From assembly GCA_013153395.1 (NCBI GenBank), contig JAADEL010000049.1, forward strand, positions 1-36,877: a stretch of DNA of 36,877 nt, read 5' to 3'. The DNA is from Microcaldota archaeon (GTDB lineage: Archaea; Micrarchaeota; Micrarchaeia; Anstonellales; J096). The first letter of the stretch is position 1, and every line of letters begins with the position of its first letter. Both the position numbers and the translations under genes were made by a program. Of the stretch, positions 1 to 9,976 are shown piece by piece. Below the pieces are notes generated by a model that saw only the letters and a list, made by a program, of their open reading frames with translations, made no database searches and was not told where the DNA came from.

Positions 1-56
1 GGGAAGCGCTTGGGCTTTTCGTAGACTACCTCCTCTGTAAGCTTTAATTGGGGCAC
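1..56 (-). CDS. N-terminal fragment of a divergently transcribed unknown protein (runs off the window)
   Basis: Reverse strand GTG at 56 reads V-P-Q-L-K-L-T-E-E-V-V-Y-E-K-P-K-R-F without a stop. A TTTAAA box lies about 25-30 nt upstream on the minus strand. Confidence 0.4.
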   Translation of the reverse strand, partial: MPQLKLTEEVVYEKPKRF

Positions 57-105
57 GTTTAAGTGTTGGAGGCTTTTTCTTTTAAACCTTTTATTAAACC
101 AAAGA

Positions 106-627
106 GTGGTTGTACAGGAGAAGTTTGATGGAAAACCTATAGCCTTTAGGAGTAAAGATAGAAGGTTTGTGATATTTGCAGAGGACCTGTTGAAAAGGCA
201 TTCTATTCCTTATTGGGTACCCGCCCGTTATGCAGTATTTGATATATATGATATCAGAGGAGTGTTTTTAGAAGATGATGACATGAGGAAGGTAGTAAAA
301 GATATACGAGAAGGCAAACTTCCGATAGAGGGAGCTCGGCCTTGGGATTTCTTTGCTGTTCCTTGGATAGAAAAGGGCTTTATTGATATAAAAGAGCTTC
401 CTTATCTTATACTCCCTTCTTACTACACTCAAAATAGCGAGAAGATGGAAGGGATTGTGGTAAAGCCGTTAAGAGAGTTGTTCGAGATAGAACAGCTTCG
501 TGGAAAACTGGTAAGAAAGGAGTTTGAAGAGGGGATCCGAGAACACCATCTTAGACAACCTACCCTCTATAACATCATAGACCCCAGCAAACCTATCCTC
601 TTAAGTTATAAAGATTACACTCAGTAA
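106..627 (+). CDS. Small ATP-dependent nucleic-acid ligase / nucleotidyltransferase-like protein
   Basis: Ligase-like motifs: EKFDGK (motif I, KxDG), YAVFDIYD (motif III-like), EGIVVKP (motif IV), KLVRKEF (motif V). GTG start. Confidence 0.6.
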   Translation: MVVQEKFDGKPIAFRSKDRRFVIFAEDLLKRHSIPYWVPARYAVFDIYDIRGVFLEDDDMRKVVKDIREGKLPIEGARPWDFFAVPWIEKGFIDIKELPYLILPSYYTQNSEKMEGIVVKPLRELFEIEQLRGKLVRKEFEEGIREHHLRQPTLYNIIDPSKPILLSYKDYTQ

Positions 628-634
628 AAAGAGC

Positions 635-2101
635 ATGTACGTTTTAGATACCAGCATCGTAATAAATCGACCAAAGGAAGTATGGGATTTAGAGGATCCC
701 ATCTATATTACCAGAGCCACTCTAGCAGAACTAGAGCATCTCTCCAACCTAGGAAAAGAAGAGGGATTCATAGGGTTCCAGTTTATCGAGGAGCTTAAGA
801 AGAAAAAGAGAGTGGAGATTGTAGGTCCAAGACCTACTCCTGGGCAAATACAGTTTGCTAAAAAGGGTGGAGAGATAGATAACCTTATAAGAGAAGTGGC
901 CAAGAGCCTGGATGCCACTTTGGTAACATCGGATAGGGTTCAATATCTAGTAGCAAAGGCGGAGGAGATCCCCGCATTGCTCATACTACCGGAGGGTTCC
1001 TTACCTTTTGAAAAATACTTTACCAAGAACGTGATGAGCGTTCATCTGAGAGAGAATTCCCATGTGCAGCTCAAAGAAGGGCATCCTGGAGGCTGGAGGC
1101 TCAAAACCTTGGACGAATTTATGGATAAAGAAAAGATTTCTTATGTAATTTCTCAGATAGAGAACTATGCTCGTGCCAACAACATCTATTTTGAAATATT
1201 AAGAGAAGGGGCCAAGGTAATCCAAATCAACGATTATCGTATTGTGATTGCCTATCCTCCCTTCTCGGATGCGAGAGAGGTCACCGTGGTAAGACCAGTA
1301 AAGAGATTGACCTTGGAAGATTATAATCTAAGGAAAGAGTTGTTAGAAAGGATAAACAGAGAGGCAGAGGGAATATTGATAGCGGGTTCTCCGGGTTCAG
1401 GAAAAACCACCTTTGCCAACGCCCTTGCCAACTACTATGTCTCCCAAAACAAGGTGGTAAAAACCTTGGAGGAGCCCCGAGATATGGATGTGCCTCCTGA
1501 AGTAAGCCAGTATAGAAGGCTAGAGGGAAGCTATGAATATACCAAAGATATCTTGCTCCTGGTAAGGCCTGACTATGTGTTCTTTGATGAAGTAAGGAGA
1601 ACAGACGACTTCCACACCTACATAGACCTAAGAATGGCCGGTATTGGTATGGTGGGAATAGTGCATGCCAAGGCACCTATAGATGCTATTGAAAGGTTTA
1701 TTAACAGGGTGGAGCTGGGAATGATCCCGCAGATTATTGATACGGTGATATTTATCGAAGGAGGTCAGATTGGACAGGTTTATACCTTGAATCAGGTGAT
1801 AAAGGTTCCTTCAGGCATGTTTGAGAGGGATTTGGCAAGACCTGTGGTGGAGGTAAGAGACTTCTTCACCGAGAGATTATTGTATGAGATATATAAGTTC
1901 GGAGAGGAAACAGTGGTCTATCGCATAAGAAGCCAATCCAAGCTCGATAAAGAGCTCTCTAAAATCTTTGATGATTATAAGCTAGAGCACAGAGATGGCC
2001 GCTGGACCGTGATTATTCCAAAGTCGGAGCTCAAGAAGCTTAACAAGAAGTCGGTGAAGAAGCTCCTGAAAAAATACAACCTCCATTTTGAAATAGAATG
2101 A
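635..2101 (+). CDS. PIN domain + PilT/VirB11-like ATPase + KH-like C-terminus (COG1855-type archaeal protein)
   Basis: N-terminal PIN (MYVLDTSIVINRP...), Walker A AGSPGSGKTTFANAL, DYVFFDEVR, basic C-terminal domain. Confidence 0.85.
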   Translation: MYVLDTSIVINRPKEVWDLEDPIYITRATLAELEHLSNLGKEEGFIGFQFIEELKKKKRVEIVGPRPTPGQIQFAKKGGEIDNLIREVAKSLDATLVTSDRVQYLVAKAEEIPALLILPEGSLPFEKYFTKNVMSVHLRENSHVQLKEGHPGGWRLKTLDEFMDKEKISYVISQIENYARANNIYFEILREGAKVIQINDYRIVIAYPPFSDAREVTVVRPVKRLTLEDYNLRKELLERINREAEGILIAGSPGSGKTTFANALANYYVSQNKVVKTLEEPRDMDVPPEVSQYRRLEGSYEYTKDILLLVRPDYVFFDEVRRTDDFHTYIDLRMAGIGMVGIVHAKAPIDAIERFINRVELGMIPQIIDTVIFIEGGQIGQVYTLNQVIKVPSGMFERDLARPVVEVRDFFTERLLYEIYKFGEETVVYRIRSQSKLDKELSKIFDDYKLEHRDGRWTVIIPKSELKKLNKKSVKKLLKKYNLHFEIE

Positions 2102-3483
2102 TAGAGCTGCGCGAATACCAGAAGAACATTGCCAAGACGTGTTTGTTCCACAATTGTTTGGTGGTGCTACCCACTGGCCTGGGAAAAACCCACATTGCCT
2201 TTTATATCATGTCCAGGTATAAGACGGGTTTATTTTTGGCACCTACCAAGCCCCTTGTAGAGCAGCAGGCCAAGGTCTTTATGGAACATTATTCCCAGGA
2301 TGTGGAGATAGCTACAGGGGACAACCGCAAGCGCCAGTACAAAGCCCGTTATATATTTGCCACACCCCAGACGATTGAAAGGGATTTAGATAGACTGGAT
2401 CCTGAGAGGTTTGATGTGATTGTGTTTGATGAAGCTCATAAGGCGGTGGGCAACTATGCCTATGTGAAGATTGCCAAGCACTTTAGGCCCAAGCGCATTA
2501 TAGGGCTAACGGCCTCTCCTGGACATGATATAGAACGTATTCAGGAGATCCTCCACAACCTACGCATCCAACGCATAGAGATAAGAACTGAGGAAGACCC
2601 CGATGTAAAGCCTTATATGCAGAAAAAGCTTATCCGGTATGTGCCGGTAGAGCTCACACCCGAATACAAGGAGCTGGTGAAGATGCTTGGAGAGCTTATG
2701 AAAAAACACGCAGAAACCTTGAAAAAATTCCATATTCCTGTGCCCACCAAAGCAACCATGTCTGCCAGCATGCAGGAGATAGATAAGCTTCCACCTGAGC
2801 ACAGGTTCCCTGCCATGATCGCCTTCTCCCAATATGTAAACCTAAGCCATATTAAAGAGCTGCTAGAGACAGAGAGCGTGCTTGCCGTAAAGAACTATCT
2901 CCAAAAGCTCGATAGGAAAAAACAATCCGTGAAAGCTCTTCTAAAGGATTTGGAGCCTTTTTTGAAGAAGCTGGACGAGGTAGGGGAGCATCCCAAGGTA
3001 AAAAAGGCTGTTTCCCTCATAAAGGCCTTGAAGGGCAAAAAAGGCATTCTTTTCTCTCAATACACAGACCAGATACGCTATCTTAAGGACCTGCTAGAAA
3101 AAGAAGGCATAAAAGCAGAAATCTTCATTGGCAAGCACAAAGGATACACGCGCAAAGACCAGTTGCGCACCTTGGAAAGATTCCGAAAGGGAGAGTTTGA
3201 CGTGCTGGTTTCGTCCAGTATCGGAGAGGAAGGATTGGACGTCCCTGTGGTGGATTTTGTTATATTCTATGAGCCGGTGCCTAGTGCTATTCGCACCATC
3301 CAACGAATGGGACGCACAGGCCGTTTTAGAGAGGGATATGTGTATATGTTGGTGGCCAAGGGAACCCGAGACCAAGGATATATGTATGCGGCTAAGAAAA
3401 GAACCAAGCAGATGTATTCTACCCTAAACAACCTTAAAAAGACCTTAGAGGAGGCCAAGAAAAAAACGTTGTTAGATTTCTAA
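2098..3483 (+). CDS. Hef/Mph1-type SF2 DNA helicase, helicase part only
   Basis: LPTGLGKTHIAF, VFDEAHKAVG, GLTASPG, SSSIGEEGLDVP, QRMGRTGR. Ends after motif VI with no ERCC4 nuclease region. Confidence 0.85.
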   Translation: MIELREYQKNIAKTCLFHNCLVVLPTGLGKTHIAFYIMSRYKTGLFLAPTKPLVEQQAKVFMEHYSQDVEIATGDNRKRQYKARYIFATPQTIERDLDRLDPERFDVIVFDEAHKAVGNYAYVKIAKHFRPKRIIGLTASPGHDIERIQEILHNLRIQRIEIRTEEDPDVKPYMQKKLIRYVPVELTPEYKELVKMLGELMKKHAETLKKFHIPVPTKATMSASMQEIDKLPPEHRFPAMIAFSQYVNLSHIKELLETESVLAVKNYLQKLDRKKQSVKALLKDLEPFLKKLDEVGEHPKVKKAVSLIKALKGKKGILFSQYTDQIRYLKDLLEKEGIKAEIFIGKHKGYTRKDQLRTLERFRKGEFDVLVSSSIGEEGLDVPVVDFVIFYEPVPSAIRTIQRMGRTGRFREGYVYMLVAKGTRDQGYMYAAKKRTKQMYSTLNNLKKTLEEAKKKTLLDF

Positions 3484-3815
3484 AGAAGCTTAAGGTGGCC
3501 TGTGATATTGTCCAATACCTCATCAGGATAGGGACCGATCCCTAGGGCAGTAATGGTTCCTGGTTCTAACTGAGTGTGGCCCGCATCCCGGATAAGCACA
3601 GGGTTGAGACCTTGTTTTTTTGCCTGGTCATAGAGACGCAGGAGTTCTTTTTCAGGAGCCTTGAGCACCACCTTTTTTACACCGGATCTCTCCCACTGCC
3701 ATTTGTTAAACCAAGGAGCCCGTTGATAGGCCTCTAAAGAAGCATGGGCCACCTGAGCACACATCTTGCCCTTGCCCATTTTGATATCCTGGTTAATCAC
3801 AATTACTTGCTTCAT
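3480..3815 (-). CDS. pth2: Peptidyl-tRNA hydrolase, Pth2 family
   Basis: MKQVIVINQDIKMGKGKMCAQVAHASLEAY...LIRDAGHTQLEPGTITALGIGP is characteristic of Pth2. Confidence 0.95.
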   Translation of the reverse strand: MKQVIVINQDIKMGKGKMCAQVAHASLEAYQRAPWFNKWQWERSGVKKVVLKAPEKELLRLYDQAKKQGLNPVLIRDAGHTQLEPGTITALGIGPYPDEVLDNITGHLKLL

Positions 3816-4854
3816 AATTTTTTGTAAGTTCTTTTAAAAAGGTGGTTGCGTATGACCCTCGCGGGAGCTTGAAAGAGATATGGTCCTGGAAAAGCTTGAG
3901 ATCAAAATAGCGCTCTAGCATCTTGCGGGGAGCGCCCTTTGCCCTTAAGGTAGGGAGAGAACGCATCTGAAAATGTTCTTGGGTAAGGTTTAATTGCTGG
4001 AGGATTTCCTGCTGATAAGGATTGATGTTGGTATCATATCCAACCAAATAACCCTCCTCCACCAAATCTTGATTATCATAACGCAGGTCAAGCTCTTTGT
4101 TAAAGATATAGGATTGGACGCTGTGGATAAATAAAAGGGAAAAGTTCCTGGGGAGCTCTAGCAGGATTTGCTTGGGGCTCTTCCCCTCTCTCAACCGACC
4201 CACAATCCAGTTTTCATGCTTCATATGCTTGGGAAAGGAGGGAAGTTCGCCTTCTTGGATGCGTTTTCTTATCTCCAGGATCTCGGGATTGTTTTCCCGG
4301 GGATAGGTGAGGAAAAGCTGAAGGGCCTCTTCAAACCTCTCTTGGAGCAAAAGCAACCCTACCTTAACATTGATGCATTTCCTCCCAAACCTCTGCTCTC
4401 CGAAATAGTTCAAGAAATAGCCCGGGAGCTCCTCTATAACCGGGCTAAGGCGTTCAATCTCAGGATGGTAAACATGGAAAAGATTCCCCCAGAGGTCGCC
4501 CATCCGCAGCTTTTTTATCAACGTTCCTCCCTTTACAATCTCCACATCCTTGATAGAAAGGGGTTCTATAGGGCGAGGAAGGGTTATGCGTTGGTAGGTG
4601 GTGGCATTCTTATCCTTCATGCCCGCAAACCCAATATACTTGAGCTTTATTCCTGTAAGGTAGGAAAGGCGTTTTAAGAGAGTGTCGGTGGACCAGTTTT
4701 TCTTTTTTATTATATAAAGGTGTTGAGAGCCTTTTTCATCCTTACGATAGTCCAAGTTCACAACCTTTCCTTCTTGATCTATCTCATGGACATGGAAGGT
4801 CTGGGCATTGAGGGTAAAGGAAATGCCAGGACGGGTTTGGGTTAAAAACCTCAT
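3793..4854 (-). CDS. truD: tRNA pseudouridine(13) synthase TruD
   Basis: GFAGMKDKNATTYQRI catalytic motif, NYFGEQRFG, C-terminal LPRGSYATTFLKEL. Confidence 0.93.
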   Translation of the reverse strand: MRFLTQTRPGISFTLNAQTFHVHEIDQEGKVVNLDYRKDEKGSQHLYIIKKKNWSTDTLLKRLSYLTGIKLKYIGFAGMKDKNATTYQRITLPRPIEPLSIKDVEIVKGGTLIKKLRMGDLWGNLFHVYHPEIERLSPVIEELPGYFLNYFGEQRFGRKCINVKVGLLLLQERFEEALQLFLTYPRENNPEILEIRKRIQEGELPSFPKHMKHENWIVGRLREGKSPKQILLELPRNFSLLFIHSVQSYIFNKELDLRYDNQDLVEEGYLVGYDTNINPYQQEILQQLNLTQEHFQMRSLPTLRAKGAPRKMLERYFDLKLFQDHISFKLPRGSYATTFLKELTKNYEASNCD

Positions 4855-4865
4855 TTCTCAAAATT

Positions 4866-5774
4866 ATGTCCATGTATTATTATATAAACCATGAGGTGTT
4901 CCATCCTCTCAAGGAGTTTTTAGAAAGAGAGGGCATGCCCACCCAAAAAATAGAGAAGAGATGGGAAATCTTCTTTCCCAAGTATTTCCTCTTTACAAAA
5001 AACAAAGTGGATCCCAATAAACCTTCTATCGTGCATTCTCCTTGGATCCATGATATTCCGTGGAAGATTAAAGCTCCTAAGATTGTGATTGAGGAATACT
5101 TTTTTACCAATGGGCTGAGGGATAAGCTCTTCAAAAAGGTAATGGCCCCCTATAAGGTTTTTATCACGCTTACTCCAATTACCCATCAATTCTTGATTGA
5201 TTGGGGAAAGGAAAGCTTTCTTTTGCCTCCGTTGTTAGAGGGGAAGCTGGTGAAGGAGAAAAAGGACTATATCCTGAGCGTAATGAGATTGGAAAGGAGG
5301 AAAAATCCTGAGATGATTGTCCGCCTTGCAAAGGCCTTTCCTGAAAAAAGGTTCATAATAGCAACCGGCGGCCATTATGAAAAAAGATATCTGGAAATGT
5401 TAAGACTTCCCAATGTCCAGATTATCAAAGAGAGATTGCCAAAGAAGAATTTAGAGGAGCTTTTGGCAAAGGCAAGGTTGTTTGTGTTTCCCACCCTCCA
5501 GGACCCTATAGGATATGCTCCTATCGAGGCCCTGAGGTTTGGGACGCCTGTTCTACTTTCCACAAAGGCTGCTGTAAGCTCCTTCTTCCCTGATAAAGAA
5601 TGGGTACTTCCTCCAGAGGATGAAAACGCATGGGTAGAAAAGGTAAAGGAGATGTGGGAAAAGGCAAAGCCTGAGGACTTTTATCGGAGCTTTAAAGCGG
5701 TGTTTTCCAAGGATGAAAGCATCTACCGCGATAACTACCGCATATTCAAAAACTATCTAAAGAGCTTTGCTTGA
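4866..5774 (+). CDS. Glycosyltransferase family 1 / GT4-like
   Basis: YILSVMRLERRKNPEMIVRLAKAFPEKRFIIATGG; LFVFPTLQDPIGYAPIEALRFGTPVLLST. Confidence 0.8.
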   Translation: MSMYYYINHEVFHPLKEFLEREGMPTQKIEKRWEIFFPKYFLFTKNKVDPNKPSIVHSPWIHDIPWKIKAPKIVIEEYFFTNGLRDKLFKKVMAPYKVFITLTPITHQFLIDWGKESFLLPPLLEGKLVKEKKDYILSVMRLERRKNPEMIVRLAKAFPEKRFIIATGGHYEKRYLEMLRLPNVQIIKERLPKKNLEELLAKARLFVFPTLQDPIGYAPIEALRFGTPVLLSTKAAVSSFFPDKEWVLPPEDENAWVEKVKEMWEKAKPEDFYRSFKAVFSKDESIYRDNYRIFKNYLKSFA

Positions 5775-7899
5775 TGTTCTCGGTGAGCTCAGCTTCCGAT
5801 ACACCCAGTTCTTGAATAAGCTTCATCACAGCAGGCAGCACTTGATGATGGATATAATATTCGGCATCATATTGAAGGTTATGGGATTTGAAGAGCTCAT
5901 AGGGCCAGGCCTTATCGGAGGTTTTTCCATCTTGAGCTGCTATTATATACCTAATCAAAGTTCCTGGTTTGACCTTTTCTCCCTTTTGTCTGAGGCGTTT
6001 GGCGGCCATCACTTCAGGGCTTATCACATCATACTTGTCCAAGGACTTGGTAATCTGAGAGGTGATGACGAGCTCCTCGGGCTTGACCTCTCCGCGGCGC
6101 AATCTCTTTACCACTTCCTGGATATAGGAAATGGCCTTTTCCTTGCTTCCCTCTTTGAGGATGATATCAAGGACCTTGCGCTGGGTCTCACGAGCAATAG
6201 GGCTCCAGTCCCTACGCACAAGCTCAAAGCCCCTTATCTTGACGGAGCCGTCCTCGGCTAGCAGAGCATACTTTTTCTTTGCTCCCGCTTCCTCCCCCTT
6301 CTTAGTTACAAAGAGGCCGCGGATGTAGAAATTTTCCAAATCAAGGCGCATTTTTCCTGGAAGTTTTTTATTAATATACTCCAAAAATCGTAAAATGTCC
6401 TCCTTTTTCTCATAAATCAAAAACACCGAATCGGTATCCGTATAAAGCACCTTGAAGCCCCATTTCTCCGCCTCTTCAATTACTTCCATGATGTGCTTGC
6501 GGCCCCACGCGGTCACGCTCTCGGCCGCCTCTCGGAGATAATAACGGCTCCTAGGATATCCCATATAGCCATAGAAAGAGTTGGCCAACACCTTAAGGGC
6601 CTGAGCACGCGCCTGAAGCTGTTTGTTGTCTGGGTCTTCTTTAAGCTTTTTCTTGATCGCATCCCTCTCATCTATCAATCCTTCTAAAATCCTTGGGATT
6701 AGGCCCTGAGGATGGTCTAAAAAGGCATGGCCCAATGGAGAGATATACCCCTTTCCCTCTTTATTGTAGGTATAGTAATCGATGTTGTAGGTTATGATGA
6801 TGGAGGGATATAGGCTGCGAAAGTCCAAGACCGCAATGTTCTCATAAATCCCAGGCTCAGGGAGCTTTACATAGGCTCCCTTTATAGGATTGCTTTCTCG
6901 ATATTCTACTTCTTCCCGAGAGGGTAGAGCAGGAATCAAAAACTCCGGTCCTCCTTCGTAGAGCAAAAGATTTTCCACCAGTTGCCCCGGGGTGCTGGAA
7001 ACAAGCTCCTGCATAAAGGTGCGGGAGGTGTGGGAAAGCTCTATTATAAGGTCAAAGAAATGCTCAAAAAGAGCCTTGGTGGCAAGGGCATCCGAAAGAG
7101 AATATTCCCAAAGGTCCTTATCTCCGTCTTGCCACATCTTCCATATCTCATTCTTTGTGATGGAGAATTTATCCTCTCCAAACAACGTCTCATATACGGT
7201 TTTCAAAGTATAGTCCTTTACCTCAATTACCCCCAATCTTTTGAACAATCTCACAATCTTGTACATATCCACATGGATTCTTCCTGGGATTTTGACCTTT
7301 TTCTTCCCCATATCCAGGCCCCAACGCGCAATATTGAACACAATCCCATGTTTTTTGGCCCGCTTTTGAAGATAGGGTAAATCAAACATAAAGGAATTAT
7401 ACCCAACTAAGATATCAGGGTCGTAGGTGAGCACAATATCCATAAAGGCTTTGATGAGTTGTTTTTCGCTTTTATAGGGGGTTTGTCTGTTGCCATTACT
7501 TAACATAAGAACATCGGCCTTGTCCTTGGTTGCATAAGATATGGCAATAATAGGATCCTTGCGGGCATCCACTGCTCCTCCTTCATTATAAACCTCAATG
7601 TCAAAGGCCAGGTAGGTAAGCTCATCCTTGATATAGTGGGGAGCAGTGCGGGTATCTATCTGATAGCGCTTTTTCAAAGGAATGTCATATTCATAGGGCT
7701 CAGGAACATCAAGAATAAGACTTTTAATAGCTTTGGTGTCAGGTGCCTCTCTCTTTTGAAGCTGCTTGGGCTTAAACTCCTTCCATATCTTCTTTATAGG
7801 TCCTTGGTCATCTTTATAGAGGAAATAGGGTGAAAACTCAGGCTTGTAATAGCCATCCTTGCGATAGATTACCAGATTATCATCAATCTCCAGTATCAT
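5746..7899 (-). CDS. polB: Family B DNA polymerase
   Basis: Exo I FDIEVY, Exo II YNSFMFD, Exo III YSLSDA; polymerase motifs DFRSLYPSI, KVLANSFYGYMGY, YTDTDS; C-terminal PIP-like QSSLDSF. Confidence 0.96.
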   Translation of the reverse strand: MILEIDDNLVIYRKDGYYKPEFSPYFLYKDDQGPIKKIWKEFKPKQLQKREAPDTKAIKSLILDVPEPYEYDIPLKKRYQIDTRTAPHYIKDELTYLAFDIEVYNEGGAVDARKDPIIAISYATKDKADVLMLSNGNRQTPYKSEKQLIKAFMDIVLTYDPDILVGYNSFMFDLPYLQKRAKKHGIVFNIARWGLDMGKKKVKIPGRIHVDMYKIVRLFKRLGVIEVKDYTLKTVYETLFGEDKFSITKNEIWKMWQDGDKDLWEYSLSDALATKALFEHFFDLIIELSHTSRTFMQELVSSTPGQLVENLLLYEGGPEFLIPALPSREEVEYRESNPIKGAYVKLPEPGIYENIAVLDFRSLYPSIIITYNIDYYTYNKEGKGYISPLGHAFLDHPQGLIPRILEGLIDERDAIKKKLKEDPDNKQLQARAQALKVLANSFYGYMGYPRSRYYLREAAESVTAWGRKHIMEVIEEAEKWGFKVLYTDTDSVFLIYEKKEDILRFLEYINKKLPGKMRLDLENFYIRGLFVTKKGEEAGAKKKYALLAEDGSVKIRGFELVRRDWSPIARETQRKVLDIILKEGSKEKAISYIQEVVKRLRRGEVKPEELVITSQITKSLDKYDVISPEVMAAKRLRQKGEKVKPGTLIRYIIAAQDGKTSDKAWPYELFKSHNLQYDAEYYIHHQVLPAVMKLIQELGVSEAELTENIKQSSLDSF

Positions 7900-8013
7900 G
7901 CTAAAATATGGCCCATGGTCCTTTTAATATTATACTAATGAGCATTATAATGCCCTCGTCGACCAAGATAATCTCAAGAAAAAGCTGCCCTACAAACTTT
8001 TAAACTCCTGTAA

Positions 8014-9117
8014 GTGATTAAGGGCGTGGATATTGATGCCAAGATAAGGGAGCTGGAAGAGGAGCTGGCACGCACTCAGAAGAACAAGGCCACCGAAAAA
8101 CACATTGGTCTTTTGATGGCCAAGATTGCCAAGCTTCGCCGGGAGAAGATAAAGCAGGCCAGCAAATCCAAAAAGGGCCATGGCTTCAATGTCTCACGCA
8201 CCGGAGACGGTAGAGCAGCCCTGTTGGGATTTCCTTCAGTAGGAAAATCCTCCCTTATCTCCAAGCTCACAGGCAAGGAATCCAAAACTGCTGGATATGC
8301 CTTTACAACATTGGATGTGATCCCGGGCATGCTCCACTACAAAGGAGCAAAGATACAGGTGCTCGACCTCCCTGGCATCATAACCGAAGCCTCCAAAGGA
8401 AAGGGACGAGGAAAGGAGGTGCTTTCCGTGGTGAGGACCTCGGACGTGGTGGTGATTGTGCTAGATGCGGAAAAGGCCGAGAAAGAATATCAAGCGTTGA
8501 TGAAGGAGGTGGAAAACGCCGGCATAAGATTGAACAAAAGCCCGCCTGATGTCTCCATAAGCAAAAAATCCAAAGGCGGCATTAACATCTATCGAAGAAA
8601 AAGAGGAAAGGGCCCTAGCGATGACTTTATTCTTTCGGCTCTCCGAGAACATGGAATATTGAATGCGGATGTGGTTGTGGGCGAGAACGTAACTGAAAAG
8701 GATTTTATTGATGCCCTCGACCCTTCTTTGGTTTATCTCAAGGGAATGGTGGTAATAAACAAGATTGACCTCATCTCCCAAGAGAGATTGAAAGAATTAC
8801 AAAAACTATTCCCGGATGCTGTGTTTGTGTCCATTTATTATCCCGAGACCTTGGAAAGGCTTAAAGAAAAGCTCTACGATGCCTTTGAGTTTATCCGCGT
8901 ATATACCAAGCCTTGGAGAGGAGAAGTAGAGAAAGAACCCCTTATCTTAAGGAAAGGAGCTACAGTAAAAGAAGCATGTGAAAAAATCCACCGAGACCTG
9001 CTCAAGAATTTCCGATATGCATTGGTATGGGGACCTTCTGCCAAGCATCCTGGCCAAAGAGTAGGTTTAGAACATAAGCTAGAGGATGGTGACATTATCA
9101 CCATTATTGCAAGATAG
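8014..9117 (+). CDS. DRG-family GTPase with C-terminal TGS domain
   Basis: GFPSVGKSSLISKLTG, DLPGIIT, NKIDL, C-terminal TGS (VWGPSAKHPGQRVGLEHKLEDGDIITII). In-frame GTG at 8026 may be the true start. Confidence 0.92.
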   Translation: MIKGVDIDAKIRELEEELARTQKNKATEKHIGLLMAKIAKLRREKIKQASKSKKGHGFNVSRTGDGRAALLGFPSVGKSSLISKLTGKESKTAGYAFTTLDVIPGMLHYKGAKIQVLDLPGIITEASKGKGRGKEVLSVVRTSDVVVIVLDAEKAEKEYQALMKEVENAGIRLNKSPPDVSISKKSKGGINIYRRKRGKGPSDDFILSALREHGILNADVVVGENVTEKDFIDALDPSLVYLKGMVVINKIDLISQERLKELQKLFPDAVFVSIYYPETLERLKEKLYDAFEFIRVYTKPWRGEVEKEPLILRKGATVKEACEKIHRDLLKNFRYALVWGPSAKHPGQRVGLEHKLEDGDIITIIAR

Positions 9118-9976
9118 CATGGGCCGCCTTCTTTAACCTGTTCATTATAGAAAAGCCCAATCCTTTTTCAGGCACGCCCAACACCACCATATCTCCTATC
9201 TTATCCAACTCCCGTATCCAATAATAGAGATTCTGGGCAAGTTCTCTTTCATTCTGGTAGTAAAAGACCTTTTCCAGCTTTCTTGGCAATGGAATATCTT
9301 TTCTCCAGATTGCCCCTTTTACCTCGGGAAAATCTCCATCAGGCCGGGTAAGGAGATAGAGCTTATGGGTGGGCTGATAATGAGGATACTTCATTCCAGG
9401 GGCCTCGGCCTCCTTGCTCTTTGCCACCACCAGCTCAGGCAAAAGCTCTTTAAGCTCCTCATAGGTGATAGGGCCGGGCCTAAGCAGCCTCGGCCTTCCT
9501 ACCAAAGAGATAACGGTGGATTCGATGCCTTGGGTGGTTTTTCCCTTTAAGATGACATCTACCTTGTCGCCTAGCTCCTCTACCGCATGCTCATAGGTGG
9601 TTATAGAAGGCCTGCCTGAGAGATTGGCGCTGGGAGCGGCAATAGGCCCTTCTTTTTCAATAAGCAAAAGGGCAACAGGATGGGCAGGCATCCTTACCGC
9701 TACGGTGTCCCTTCCTCCGGTAACCTCATAGGGCAGAGCAGGATGCTTTTTTAGCACCAGCGTTAAAGGCCCAGGCCAATAGCGTTCTATCAGCTTCCAG
9801 GCAACCTCAGGCACCTCCCATGCTATTTCCTCCAGATGCTCAATCCGGGAGATATGCACAATCAAGGGATTATCAGCAGGCCTCCCCTTTATTTTAAATA
9901 TCCTTTTTATTGCTTCTTTATCCCAGACAGAGGCACCTATACCATAGACGGTTTCAGTGGGAAAAACATATATCAT
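9104..9976 (-). CDS. sua5: Threonylcarbamoyl-AMP synthase (Sua5/YrdC family with C-terminal extension)
   Basis: FPTETVYGIGASVWDKEAIKRIFKIKGRPADNPLIVHI; APSANLSGRPSIT; C-terminal Sua5 domain (APGMKYPHYQPTHKLYLL). Confidence 0.94.
   Translation of the reverse strand: MIYVFPTETVYGIGASVWDKEAIKRIFKIKGRPADNPLIVHISRIEHLEEIAWEVPEVAWKLIERYWPGPLTLVLKKHPALPYEVTGGRDTVAVRMPAHPVALLLIEKEGPIAAPSANLSGRPSITTYEHAVEELGDKVDVILKGKTTQGIESTVISLVGRPRLLRPGPITYEELKELLPELVVAKSKEAEAPGMKYPHYQPTHKLYLLTRPDGDFPEVKGAIWRKDIPLPRKLEKVFYYQNERELAQNLYYWIRELDKIGDMVVLGVPEKGLGFSIMNRLKKAAHAILQ

Noticed and set aside
4168-4677. 169-aa plus-strand ORF
   Set aside because: Antisense to truD, which is clearly coding on the minus strand; no motif.
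5767-7833. Several plus-strand ORFs of 62-164 aa
   Set aside because: Antisense shadows of the polB gene.
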